From: Bacteroidales bacterium
GTDB taxonomy: Bacteria > Bacteroidota > Bacteroidia > Bacteroidales > UBA932
DNA: 34,674 bases
NCBI GenBank assembly: GCA_016290835.1
Contig: JAEEVG010000024.1
Location: 1 to 34,674, forward strand
Direction of reading: 5' to 3'
The notes beneath the pieces were generated by a model. It was given only the letters and a program-made list of their open reading frames with translations, did no database searches and had not been told where the DNA came from. Position numbers and translations under genes: made by a program. Positions within the stretch are counted from its first letter, which is position 1. Each line of letters opens with the position of its first letter. Positions 22,971-30,264 of this stretch are shown piece after piece.

Positions 22971-24307
22971 TGGAGGAGGCGTCCGTTTCGGTTCGGCTCA
23001 ATCCTTTTAAGGGTGCTGCGGGTCCTGCGGGGGCCGCGGTGCCGTGGTCGCCGTATGGGCGCATCCTGCCCGAGCGCCCCGTCTTTACCCTCGATCCTCT
23101 TTGGCACGCGGGGTGCTATTATGTGCAAGATAGTTCCGCGATGTTTGTAGGACACGTCTTTCGTTCCCTTCTGGAGCGCGGCAAGGGCTCTCCCCCGAAA
23201 AACTTCGCGCTTCCTCCCGAGGCACCGACTCCAATCTGCGAATGCGCCGAAGCGGCGACGGCAGTAGCCTCTGAAAACCGTAGCCACCCTCGGCTTCGTA
23301 AGAGGGAGGGGCCCGCAGCCGAAGGCTGTGGGAGGGGTCCGACGCAGTCGGACGTTTTCAGAGGCTGGCTGCCGCAGAGCGAAGGGCAATCGGTGATTCG
23401 GGTTTTGGATTTGTGCGCGAGTCCGGGCGGGAAGACGACGGATCTGGCGGCGTCGCTGCGGGAACTGTACGGAGACGCTTTCGTGCTGGTAGCGAATGAA
23501 GTAATGAAGGCACGCGTAGGAGTGCTGGATGATAATGTGGCACGCTGGGGAGACCCGAATGTCGTGGTGACGAGCGTCGACCCGGGAGCCTTCGCCTCGC
23601 TCGCGGGCTGGTTCGACATCATCGTCGCCGACGTCCCCTGCAGCGGCGAAGGCATGTTCCGCAAAGACCCCCGCGCCCGGCAGGAATGGAGCCCCGCGGT
23701 GGTGGAGCTCTGCGCCGCCCGCCAGCGCCGCATCCTCGCGGACGTCTGGCCCGCCCTGCGCGAAGGCGGCTGGCTGCTCTACAGCACCTGCACCTACGAG
23801 GCCGCCGAGAACGACGACAACCTCGCCTGGGCCGCCGAAACCCTCGGCGGCGAAATCCTCCCGCCGGAAGCCGAGTTCGAGGAGATGGGCGTACGCCTCA
23901 CCCCCCACGGCCACCTGCTCGAAGCCGGCGTGGTCCCGGGCGAAGGACAGTGGGCCGGGGCGCTGCAGAAGACGGCCCCGCAGCGGGTGTCCCCCCGCGC
24001 GGACCTCGCCGCCCTGCACCCCGTCCGCAGCGGCCTGCGCAAAGGCGGGCAGCTGGGAAAAGAGTTCCTGCCCGACCCCGACTACGCTTTGAGCATAAAA
24101 TTTGATAGAGAGGACTATCCGTGTGCGGACGTGGACCTGCCCACGGCCCTGCGCTACCTCCACCGGGATGCGCTCGTCCTGCCCCAGGCCGCACCCGGCT
24201 ACAATGTGATCACCTACCTCGGCCACCCGCTGGGATTCGTCAAGAACATCGGTTCGCGATGCAACAACCTCCTCCCCAAGGGCCGCCGGATTTTGATGAA
24301 CGTATGA
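22970..24307 (+). CDS. RsmF/NSUN-type RNA (cytosine-C5) methyltransferase with an unusual insert
   Basis: This is a 445-residue SAM-dependent RNA methyltransferase of the RsmB/RsmF (NOL1/NSUN) group, which makes m5C in rRNA or tRNA. The N-terminal segment WHAGCYYVQDSSAMFVGHV is typical. The SAM motif LDLCASPGGKTTD, the loop DVPCSGEGMF (Cys224) and YSTCTYEAAENDDN (Cys274) supply the two catalytic cysteines. The C-terminal half contains an RsmF-like RNA-binding part ending in GFVKNIGSRCNNLLPKGRR. Between about residues 66 and 141, where relatives have a short linker, there is a Pro/Gly/Arg-rich insert of about 75 residues. It is encoded by a DNA element with nested inverted repeats (see 23266-23374). 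The ATG at 22970 is preferred over GTG 22967. The stop overlaps the next start (ATGA). Whether the enzyme still works with the insert is unknown. Confidence 0.87.
   Translation: MEEASVSVRLNPFKGAAGPAGAAVPWSPYGRILPERPVFTLDPLWHAGCYYVQDSSAMFVGHVFRSLLERGKGSPPKNFALPPEAPTPICECAEAATAVASENRSHPRLRKREGPAAEGCGRGPTQSDVFRGWLPQSEGQSVIRVLDLCASPGGKTTDLAASLRELYGDAFVLVANEVMKARVGVLDDNVARWGDPNVVVTSVDPGAFASLAGWFDIIVADVPCSGEGMFRKDPRARQEWSPAVVELCAARQRRILADVWPALREGGWLLYSTCTYEAAENDDNLAWAAETLGGEILPPEAEFEEMGVRLTPHGHLLEAGVVPGEGQWAGALQKTAPQRVSPRADLAALHPVRSGLRKGGQLGKEFLPDPDYALSIKFDREDYPCADVDLPTALRYLHRDALVLPQAAPGYNVITYLGHPLGFVKNIGSRCNNLLPKGRRILMNV
23266..23374. repeat. Nested inverted-repeat element inside the methyltransferase gene
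   Basis: The outer arms AGCCTCTGAAAAC (23266-23278) and GTTTTCAGAGGCT (23354-23366) are perfect 13-bp inverted copies. After a small bulge they extend with CGGCAG (23259-23264) and CTGCCG (23369-23374). Inside lie CCCTC/GAGGG (23287-23291/23302-23306), CCCGCAGCC-GAA-GGCTGTGGG (23312-23332, one G-T pair) and GTCCGAC-GCA-GTCGGAC (23337-23353). The layout suggests a small non-autonomous or REP-like element read through in frame. The inserted DNA may begin earlier, near 23175. Confidence 0.65.
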
Positions 24308-25155
24308 ATATGAAGAAACTGATCGCCCCGATCGCCCTGATCCTGCTGATGACCTGCGCCGCCTTTGCGCAGGAAGAGCTCCCCACCGAAGACTTCCAGG
24401 CCCGCTACGAGCGCCTGGTGCGCAACGTCGGGTATTCCGGCGTAGGCGTAGAGACCCTGCTCGACCGCTGGGAGACCGCCAGCCCGGACGATCCGGCCAT
24501 TCCCGTGGCCCGCTTCAATTATTATTTTACGAAAAGCCAGAAGACGGAGATCGTGCCCAAGCCCGGGGAGCGGCGCTACCTGGGGCAGCAGCCGTCCCTG
24601 ACCCTCAAAGACTCCGAGGGCAACGATATCAATTATTTCGAGGACGTCACTTACGATGAGGAACTCTTCGGCGAGGCGCTGAAGGTCCTGGACAAGCAGA
24701 TCGCCGAACATCCGGACGAACTGCGCTGGCATTTCCTCAAGATCACGGCCCTGACCGACTACGAGAAGGAGAGCCCGGACATGGCCGCCGCGGAGATCAA
24801 GGCGCTCATCGAGCGAAATGCCACCGCCCGTCCGGCCTGGACCCTCGACGGGGAAAGCGTCGATACGGATCTTTTCCAACAGGGCATCGGCGAATACTGC
24901 GCCCTCTTCTTCCAGACCGGCACCCCCGCCAGCTACGAGTATTTCCGCGAGATCTCCGAGCGGATGAACAAACTCTTCCCCAAGAACCCCGTCTTCCTGG
25001 ACAACCTCGGCTCCTACCAGCAGGTGGTCAAGAACAACGACAAACAGGCCATCAAATATTACAAAAAGGCCCTCAAACTCGACCCCGAGGACTACGCCGC
25101 CACCCGCAACATGCAGCTCATCGAGCGCAAACAAGCCCTCGCGAAGAAGAAATAA
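24304..25155 (+). CDS. Exported TPR-containing protein
   Basis: This 283-residue protein has a signal peptide (about residues 1-22, KKLIAPIALILLMTCAAFA, then QE). The middle part (YFTKSQKTEIVPKPGERRY, FGEALKVLDKQIAEHPDEL) is not recognised beyond helical repeat character. Near the C-terminus one clear TPR motif appears: LDNLGSYQQVVKNNDKQAIK, then YYKKALKLDPEDYAATRNM. TPR proteins of this kind act as binding scaffolds in the periplasm. The ATG at 24304 overlaps the methyltransferase stop codon, whereas a longer in-frame ORF from 24121 would lie almost wholly inside that gene and has no signal peptide at its start. A terminator-like hairpin follows directly. No specific function can be assigned. 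Confidence 0.82.
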   Translation: MNMKKLIAPIALILLMTCAAFAQEELPTEDFQARYERLVRNVGYSGVGVETLLDRWETASPDDPAIPVARFNYYFTKSQKTEIVPKPGERRYLGQQPSLTLKDSEGNDINYFEDVTYDEELFGEALKVLDKQIAEHPDELRWHFLKITALTDYEKESPDMAAAEIKALIERNATARPAWTLDGESVDTDLFQQGIGEYCALFFQTGTPASYEYFREISERMNKLFPKNPVFLDNLGSYQQVVKNNDKQAIKYYKKALKLDPEDYAATRNMQLIERKQALAKKK

Positions 25156-25182
25156 AAAGTTTCGGGTTGTGTGAAACTTTTT
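25154..25182 (+). terminator. Terminator-like hairpin after the TPR gene
   Basis: AAAAAGTTTC (25154-25163) and GAAACTTTTT (25173-25182) form a perfect 10-bp stem with a 9-nt loop. The A/T-rich ends supply the T-run in either direction. It overlaps the end of the TPR gene stop codon and precedes queA. Confidence 0.6.
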
Positions 25183-25190
25183 GCGAGGTC

Positions 25191-25220
25191 TTGCCGTATA
25201 AAAATTGCTTTGTCAATTTG
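25191..25220 (+). promoter_or_regulatory. Promoter of queA
   Basis: TTG (25191-25193), 19 bp and TCAATTTG (25213-25220; one mismatch to TAnnTTTG) lie just before queA. The box ends 6 nt before the ATG, so transcription would start at or within a few bases of the start codon. Confidence 0.5.
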
Positions 25221-25226
25221 TAACGC

Positions 25227-26297
25227 ATGAAACTCTCTCAATTTGATTTCGAACTCCCCCAGGAGAAGATCGCCACGGAACTGATGCCCGAAGTGGACGG
25301 ACACGTCCAGTGGCGCGACGAATGCAAACTGATGGTCCTGCACAAGGACACCGGCGAGATCGAGCACCGGCAGTTCAAGGATATCATCGATTACTTCGGC
25401 AAGGGCGACCGCTTCGTGCTCAACGACACCAAGGTCTTCCCCGCCAAGCTCTATGGCAAGAAGGAAAAGACGGGCGCCGACATCATGGTCTTCCTGCTGC
25501 GCGAACTCAACAAGGAGCAGCGCCTCTGGGACGTGATCGTGGACCCGGCCCGCAAGATCCGCATCGGCAACAAACTCTATTTCGGCGAAGACGAGAGCAT
25601 GGTCGCCGAAGTGATCGACAACACGACCTCCCGCGGACGCACCCTGCGTTTCCTCTATGACGGCCCCTACGAGGAGTTCAAAGCCGCGCTCTTCGCCCTC
25701 GGCCAGACCCCCGTGCCGGAGTGGGTCAAGCAGACTCCGACCGCCAGGGACGCCGAGGAATTCCAGACCATCTTCGCGAAATACGAAGGCGCCGTGTCCG
25801 CCCCCGCGGCCGGGCTGCACTTCAGCCGCGAACTGCTCAACCGGATGATCCTGCACGACATCGAGAAGACTTTCATCACCGTGCATATGGGCATCGGCCA
25901 CTTCCGCACCGTGGACGTGGAGGACCTCTCCAAGCACCGCATGGACGGCGAACGCATCATCATCAGCGAGCAGGCCGCCGCCGAAATCAACCGCACCAAG
26001 CGCGCCGGCGGCAAGATCTGCGCCGTGGGCGTGACCGTGATCCGGGCCCTGGAGACCTACGTGACCACGGACCACGAAGTCCGCGCCAACGACACCTGGA
26101 CCAACAAGTTCATCTTCCCGCCCTACGAGTTCTCCATCCCCGACGCCATCGTGTCCAACTTCCACCTCCCGGAATCCACGATGCTGATGTCCGTGGCGGC
26201 CTTCGGCGGCTATGACAAGGTGATGAACGCCTACCGCACCGCCCTGGAGGGCGACTACCGCTTCGGTCCCTACGGCGACGCCCTGCTGATCCTGTAG
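25227..26297 (+). CDS. queA: S-adenosylmethionine:tRNA ribosyltransferase-isomerase
   Basis: This 356-residue cytosolic enzyme transfers and isomerises the ribosyl group of SAM onto preQ1 in tRNA, forming epoxyqueuosine at the wobble position of GUN anticodons. The family start MKLSQFDFELPQEKIA is intact. It is followed by RFVLNDTKVFPAKLYG, the SAM/tRNA-site segments AAGLHFSRELLNRM, HMGIGHFRTVDVEDL and HRMDGERIIISEQAA, and the C-terminal NFHLPESTMLMSVAAFGGYD. The length is normal. It stands alone between a hairpin and an intrinsic terminator. The promoter box is only 6 nt from the ATG. The other queuosine genes are not in this window. Confidence 0.97.
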   Translation: MKLSQFDFELPQEKIATELMPEVDGHVQWRDECKLMVLHKDTGEIEHRQFKDIIDYFGKGDRFVLNDTKVFPAKLYGKKEKTGADIMVFLLRELNKEQRLWDVIVDPARKIRIGNKLYFGEDESMVAEVIDNTTSRGRTLRFLYDGPYEEFKAALFALGQTPVPEWVKQTPTARDAEEFQTIFAKYEGAVSAPAAGLHFSRELLNRMILHDIEKTFITVHMGIGHFRTVDVEDLSKHRMDGERIIISEQAAAEINRTKRAGGKICAVGVTVIRALETYVTTDHEVRANDTWTNKFIFPPYEFSIPDAIVSNFHLPESTMLMSVAAFGGYDKVMNAYRTALEGDYRFGPYGDALLIL

Positions 26298-26321
26298 CGT
26301 ATAACTGGCAGAAAGATAGAG

Positions 26322-26352
26322 AATCCGGTTGATTTGCTCAGCCGGATTTTTT
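26322..26352 (+). terminator. Intrinsic terminator after queA
   Basis: AATCCGGTT (26322-26330) and AGCCGGATT (26340-26348) pair with one T-G wobble and a 9-nt loop, followed by a T-run to 26352. The same bases contain the dprA promoter, so termination and initiation sites overlap. Confidence 0.72.
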
Positions 26353-26359
26353 ATATTTG
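26329..26359 (+). promoter_or_regulatory. Promoter of dprA
   Basis: TTG (26329-26331), 20 bp and TATATTTG (26352-26359), an exact -7 box, lie 25 nt before the dprA ATG. The -33 element falls inside the queA terminator stem. Confidence 0.55.
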
Positions 26360-26384
26360 TCCCGAAACATAAACACTATGAGAA

Positions 26385-27554
26385 ATGGACAAAGATTCTG
26401 CACCCGTGGTGAGCGCCATCGCGCTCAACGCCATCTTCGGCAATGAGCCGAAGTTTTCCCACAACCTGATCGATGCGCTCGGCTCCGCCGAAGCGGTGTT
26501 CGCACTCTCCGAGCAGCAACGGCTCGAACTGTTCGGGCCCTACAACGCCCGCGCCGGCAGCATAGGCCCAGCCGCGCTCGAAGCCGCGCAGCAGGAATAC
26601 GAACAACTCTCCGCGCGCGGCGTCCAGTTCCTCGACATCTTCGACGAGGGCTACCCGGAGGCCCTCCGGGAATGTCCCGACGCCCCCCTGCTGCTCTATG
26701 TGCGCAGCGCCACCCCCGCCCGGGAGCTGTTCGGCGGGCGGCCCGCCGTGTCCATCGTCGGCACGCGCGACCAGAGCCTCTACGGCCGGGCCTGCTGCCA
26801 GCGCATCGTCCGGGCCCTCGGCGAGGCACCCTGCAAACCGCTGATCGTCAGCGGCCTGGCCCTGGGGGTGGACATCACCGCCCACGCTGCCGCGCTGGAC
26901 TGCGGCCTCCCGACCATCGGCGTGAGCCCGGTCGGCGTGGAGGATGTCTATCCCCGCCGGCACACGGCTTTCGTGGAACGGATGGTCGCCACGCCGGGCT
27001 GTGCGCTGGTAACGGATTATCCCCCCGGCACCTTCCCGGCGGCCTTCAATTTCCTGCGGCGCAACCGCATCATCGCCGGGCTGGGAGGGGCCACCATCCT
27101 GGTCGAATCCCGCCTCAGGGGCGGCGGAATGATCACCGCCCGCCTCGCCGCCGGCTACGGACGGGACGTGTTCGCCGTACCCGGGCGCATCGACGACCTG
27201 CGCTCGCAGGGCTGCAACCTGCTGCTCCGCGAACAGCTGGCCGCCCCCGTGGCCTCGCCCGAGGCCTTGCCCGCCATCCTCGGCCTCGGCCGCCTGCGCC
27301 TGACCCGCAAGGCCGAGCTCGGGCAGGCCGTTCAGGAGCGTTTCGGGGCGGCCCTGCCCCCCGACGAGGTGGGGCGGCTCGTGCAGATCGCCCGCCTGGT
27401 GCACGAGCAGCGGGGAATCTGCTTCGACGAAATCTGCCGCGAGACCGGTATCGACTATGCACCGGTGGTGCGGGCGGCCGGGCTGCTGGAAGAGGAGGGC
27501 TTTCTGAGCGTGGATCTGCTCCAAAGATGCACCATTAATACAAAAAAAGTGTAA
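26385..27554 (+). CDS. dprA: DNA-processing protein DprA/Smf
   Basis: This is a 389-residue cytosolic protein. DprA protects incoming single-stranded DNA and loads RecA during natural transformation. An N-terminal helical region (about residues 1-85) leads to the Rossmann-type domain with VSIVGTRDQSLYGR, LIVSGLALGVDITAHAAAL, VEDVYPRRH and TDYPPGTFPAAFNFLRRNR, then IIAGLGGATILVESRLRGGG, all canonical. A C-terminal winged-helix-like DprA domain follows (RGICFDEICRETGI, GLLEEEGFLSVD). The length is typical. The stop codon (27552-27554) is part of a TAAATTTG box in front of tatD, and the gap to that gene is 6 nt. Presence of dprA alone does not prove competence, as it is widespread. Confidence 0.95.
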   Translation: MDKDSAPVVSAIALNAIFGNEPKFSHNLIDALGSAEAVFALSEQQRLELFGPYNARAGSIGPAALEAAQQEYEQLSARGVQFLDIFDEGYPEALRECPDAPLLLYVRSATPARELFGGRPAVSIVGTRDQSLYGRACCQRIVRALGEAPCKPLIVSGLALGVDITAHAAALDCGLPTIGVSPVGVEDVYPRRHTAFVERMVATPGCALVTDYPPGTFPAAFNFLRRNRIIAGLGGATILVESRLRGGGMITARLAAGYGRDVFAVPGRIDDLRSQGCNLLLREQLAAPVASPEALPAILGLGRLRLTRKAELGQAVQERFGAALPPDEVGRLVQIARLVHEQRGICFDEICRETGIDYAPVVRAAGLLEEEGFLSVDLLQRCTINTKKV

Positions 27555-27560
27555 ATTTGT

Positions 27561-28334
27561 ATGATAATGGAGTTTATCGACACGCATACCCACAGCTACG
27601 ACGAGGCCTTCGACGGCTGCGAGGACGAGGTGGTCCGCCGCGCCCTCGAGGCAGGTGTAAGCATCCAGCTCCAGGCCGACGTGGATTCCCGCGAACGGGG
27701 GCGGATGTTCGCCCTCGTGGAGCGGCATCCCGGCGTGCTGCGGCCGATGCTCGGGCTCTACCCCGGCTCCGTGGACAAGGACTGGCGGCGCGAGATCGAC
27801 GCCCTGGAGGCCTGGCGCGGTCGCGGCATCGTGGCCGTGGGCGAGATCGGGCTGGACTACCACTACGGGGCCGAGTTCAAGAAGGAGCAGCAGGAGGCCT
27901 TCCGCACGCAGCTGGAGCTCGCCGCATCCTGGGACCTGCCGGTCAACATCCATCTCCGCGAGGCCACGGAGGATTTCCTCACCATCCTGGGCGAATGCCG
28001 CCACCTCGGTCTGCGGGGCAACCTGCACGCCTTCAGCGGCAGCGAGCAGACCTTCCGCCGGGTGCAGCGCCTCGGCGACTGGTACGTAGGCATCGGCGGC
28101 GTGCTGACCTTCAAGAAAGCCGCCATCGCCGAGGAGATCAAACGCATCCCCCTGGACCGCATCCTGCTCGAAACCGACGCCCCCTACCTCACCCCCGTCC
28201 CGCACCGGGGCGAGCGCAACGAGAGCGCCTACATCCCCCTGATCGCCGCCTTCCTCGCCCGCCAGAAAGGGCTGGAACTCAAGGAAGTCGCGGCCGCGAC
28301 CACCGAAAACGCCAAAAGACTTTTTGCCCTATGA
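27561..28334 (+). CDS. TatD-family metal-dependent deoxyribonuclease
   Basis: This 257-residue cytosolic TIM-barrel hydrolase is of the TatD family, with 3'-5' DNase activity in characterised members. The metal ligands are in order: IDTHTHSYDEAFD near the N-terminus, VAVGEIGLDYHYG, PVNIHLRE, NLHAFSGSEQT and LLETDAPYLTPVPHRGERN. All are conserved and the length is normal. Two in-frame ATGs (27561 and 27567) are possible. A TAAATTTG box ends at 27559, so if it works as a promoter the transcript would start near the second ATG. Otherwise the gene is read through from dprA. The stop overlaps the ansA start (ATGA), so those two are coupled. Confidence 0.94.
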   Translation: MIMEFIDTHTHSYDEAFDGCEDEVVRRALEAGVSIQLQADVDSRERGRMFALVERHPGVLRPMLGLYPGSVDKDWRREIDALEAWRGRGIVAVGEIGLDYHYGAEFKKEQQEAFRTQLELAASWDLPVNIHLREATEDFLTILGECRHLGLRGNLHAFSGSEQTFRRVQRLGDWYVGIGGVLTFKKAAIAEEIKRIPLDRILLETDAPYLTPVPHRGERNESAYIPLIAAFLARQKGLELKEVAAATTENAKRLFAL

Positions 28335-29398
28335 AACTGAGTTTCAACCTGTTCCCGGAGAAGTCCGTGCGCAATGCCGTGCTGCTGATCTATACCGGCG
28401 GCACCATCGGCATGAAAGAAGACCCCGCCGACGGCACGCTCAAGCCCTTCGACTTCAGCGGCATCCTCGAGGAAGTGCCCGAGCTGCGCAAGTTCGCGAT
28501 GAAGATCGATTCCTATACCTTCAACCCGCTGATCGACTCCTCCGACGTGGAGCCCGCGCTCTGGCAGTCGCTCGCCCGGCTCATCCGCGACCGCTACGAC
28601 GACTACGACGGCTTCGTGATCCTGCACGGCACGGACACGATGGCCTACAGCGCCTCCGCCCTGAGCTTCATGCTGGAGAACCTGGGCAAGAGCGTCATCT
28701 TCACCGGCAGCCAGCTCCCCATCGGGCAGCCCCGCACCGACGGCAAGGAGAACCTCATCTCCGCCGTCGAGATCGCCACGGCCAAGGATTCGCACCGGCA
28801 CCCGCTGGTGCCCGAGGTGTGCATCTGCTTCAACGCCCAGCTGCTCCGGGGCAACCGCAGCGTCAAGGTCAACGCCACCGGCTTCGATGCGTTCAAGTCC
28901 CCGAACTACCCGCCCCTGGCCACGGCCGGCATCAATATCAAATATAACAACAGTTTCATCCACTACGGCTACGACCGCCGCAAGGGCGTCTCCATCCATA
29001 CCAAACTCGACACCCGCGTATCCGTGCTCAAGCTCCATCCCGGCATCACGGAGCAGGCCGTCCGCGACATCCTGCTCGGGGACGGCTCCCGCGCCGTCAT
29101 CCTGGAGACCTACGGCGCCGGCAACGCCCCCAGCCGCCCCTGGTTCCTCTCGCTGGTCCGGGAGGCCGCTTCGCGGGGCAAGATCCTGCTCAATGTCACG
29201 CAGTGCCTGAGCGGCGACGTGGATATGGATATCTACGCCACCGGCCGGGCCCTGAAGGACGCCGGAGTGGTCTGCGGGCACGATATCACCACCGAGAGCG
29301 CACTGGGTAAACTCTTCTATCTGATGGGAGAACACGCAGATAACGAGAAGGTCAAGACCCTGCTCGAGAAAAATCTCAAGGGCGAAATCTCAAAATAA
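28331..29398 (+). CDS. ansA: Type I (cytosolic) L-asparaginase
   Basis: This 355-residue enzyme hydrolyses asparagine to aspartate and ammonia. It has both threonine motifs of the family: LLIYTGGTIGMKED near the N-terminus and FVILHGTDTMAYSASALSF. LGKSVIFTGSQLPIGQPRTD and the C-terminal GHDITTESALGKLFYLMGE complete the pattern. No signal peptide is present, consistent with the cytosolic, lower-affinity type I enzyme. The ATG at 28331 overlaps the tatD stop and is chosen over a much longer in-frame ORF from 27557 that would cover all of tatD. No terminator hairpin is seen behind it before the exbB promoter. Confidence 0.95.
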   Translation: MKLSFNLFPEKSVRNAVLLIYTGGTIGMKEDPADGTLKPFDFSGILEEVPELRKFAMKIDSYTFNPLIDSSDVEPALWQSLARLIRDRYDDYDGFVILHGTDTMAYSASALSFMLENLGKSVIFTGSQLPIGQPRTDGKENLISAVEIATAKDSHRHPLVPEVCICFNAQLLRGNRSVKVNATGFDAFKSPNYPPLATAGINIKYNNSFIHYGYDRRKGVSIHTKLDTRVSVLKLHPGITEQAVRDILLGDGSRAVILETYGAGNAPSRPWFLSLVREAASRGKILLNVTQCLSGDVDMDIYATGRALKDAGVVCGHDITTESALGKLFYLMGEHADNEKVKTLLEKNLKGEISK

Positions 29399-29401
29399 GT
29401 A

Positions 29402-29430
29402 TTGATAAATGGAATTTTTTTACTAAATTG
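29402..29430 (+). promoter_or_regulatory. Probable promoter of the exbB cluster
   Basis: TTG (29402-29404), 19 bp and TAAATTG (29424-29430; one T short of TAnnTTTG) lie in an A/T-rich stretch. Transcription starting near 29437 would leave a leader of about 57 nt before exbB. Confidence 0.45.
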
Positions 29431-29493
29431 CACCGCTTTTAGATTATTACGAATCATAGGATAAATCACAACTAATACATTATCAAATTCATT

Positions 29494-30234
29494 ATGAAAA
29501 AGTTTTTCAGGTTTTTGGCAGTTGCAGGCGCTATGGCCTTCTCTGCAAACGCATTCGCCCAGGAGATGAGCGCGGCTGACCTTCTCAGCGGCAGCGAGCA
29601 GCCCCTCAACCAGGCTCTCAAGCAGAAATTCATCGAAGGTGGTCCTGCGTTCATGTCCTTGATCATCATCTGCTTGATCATCGGTCTTGCCCTCGCCATC
29701 GAGCGCATCCTCTATCTCTCCTTCTCCAAGATCAACACCAAGAAGCTCGTGGAGAAAGTCGAGGCTGCCCTCAACGAAGGTGGTATCGAGAAAGCCAAGG
29801 AGGTCTGCCGCAACACCCGCGGTCCGGTCGCCAGCATCTTCTATCAGGGTCTCCTGCGCTACGACCAGGGCCTCGATGTGGTCGAGAAGACGATCGTCTC
29901 CTATGGTTCCGTCCAGCAGAGCCAGCTCGAGAGCGGCCTTTCCTGGATCTCCCTGTTCATCGCCATCGCCCCGTCCCTCGGATTCCTCGGTACGGTTATC
30001 GGTATGATCAACGCCTTCGATGCCATCCAGGCTGCGGGTGATATCTCCCCGAACGTTGTTGCCGGTGGTATGAAGGTCGCCCTTATCACGACGGTCGGCG
30101 GTCTCATCGTCGCCATGATTCTCCAGGTCTTCTACAACTACATCCTCGCCAAGATCGAGAACATCACCATCGACATGGAGGATTCCTCCATCAGCCTGAT
30201 CGACGTGCTGACCAAGTACAGCGAGAAGAAATAA
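29494..30234 (+). CDS. exbB: ExbB/TolQ/MotA-family proton channel protein
   Basis: This 246-residue inner-membrane protein forms, with ExbD, the proton channel that powers TonB-dependent outer-membrane transport. An N-terminal signal-like segment (residues 1-22, ending AFAQE) precedes three further transmembrane helices around 55-75, 150-175 and 195-220. Signatures include AIERILYLS, the amphipathic cytoplasmic region (EKAKEVCRNTRGPVASIFYQ) and the channel helices IAIAPSLGFLGTVIGMINAF and KVALITTVGGLIVAMILQV. It leads a cluster of exbB, a small membrane protein and two exbD genes. Its codons contain more T-ending triplets than most of the window, possibly reflecting high expression. This motor probably energises SusC-type transporters. 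Confidence 0.94.
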   Translation: MKKFFRFLAVAGAMAFSANAFAQEMSAADLLSGSEQPLNQALKQKFIEGGPAFMSLIIICLIIGLALAIERILYLSFSKINTKKLVEKVEAALNEGGIEKAKEVCRNTRGPVASIFYQGLLRYDQGLDVVEKTIVSYGSVQQSQLESGLSWISLFIAIAPSLGFLGTVIGMINAFDAIQAAGDISPNVVAGGMKVALITTVGGLIVAMILQVFYNYILAKIENITIDMEDSSISLIDVLTKYSEKK

Positions 30235-30264
30235 TCCTCAAACCCCGGTTTAAACGACTGAATA

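Noticed and set aside
23266-23366. A complete transposon or CRISPR unit at the inverted-repeat element
   Set aside because: There is no transposase gene, no clear target-site duplication that I can identify by eye, and no series of direct repeats with spacers. Only a non-autonomous structured element is supported.
24121-24303. An upstream start for the TPR gene
   Set aside because: The added 61 residues lie inside the methyltransferase gene, are Pro/Arg-rich and hide the signal peptide. The ATG at 24304 overlaps the methyltransferase stop and starts a proper signal peptide.
27557-28330. A long in-frame extension upstream of ansA
   Set aside because: The extended ORF covers all of tatD in another frame, with low-complexity Arg/Pro/Gly translation. 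The ATG at 28331 matches the normal asparaginase start and overlaps the tatD stop.
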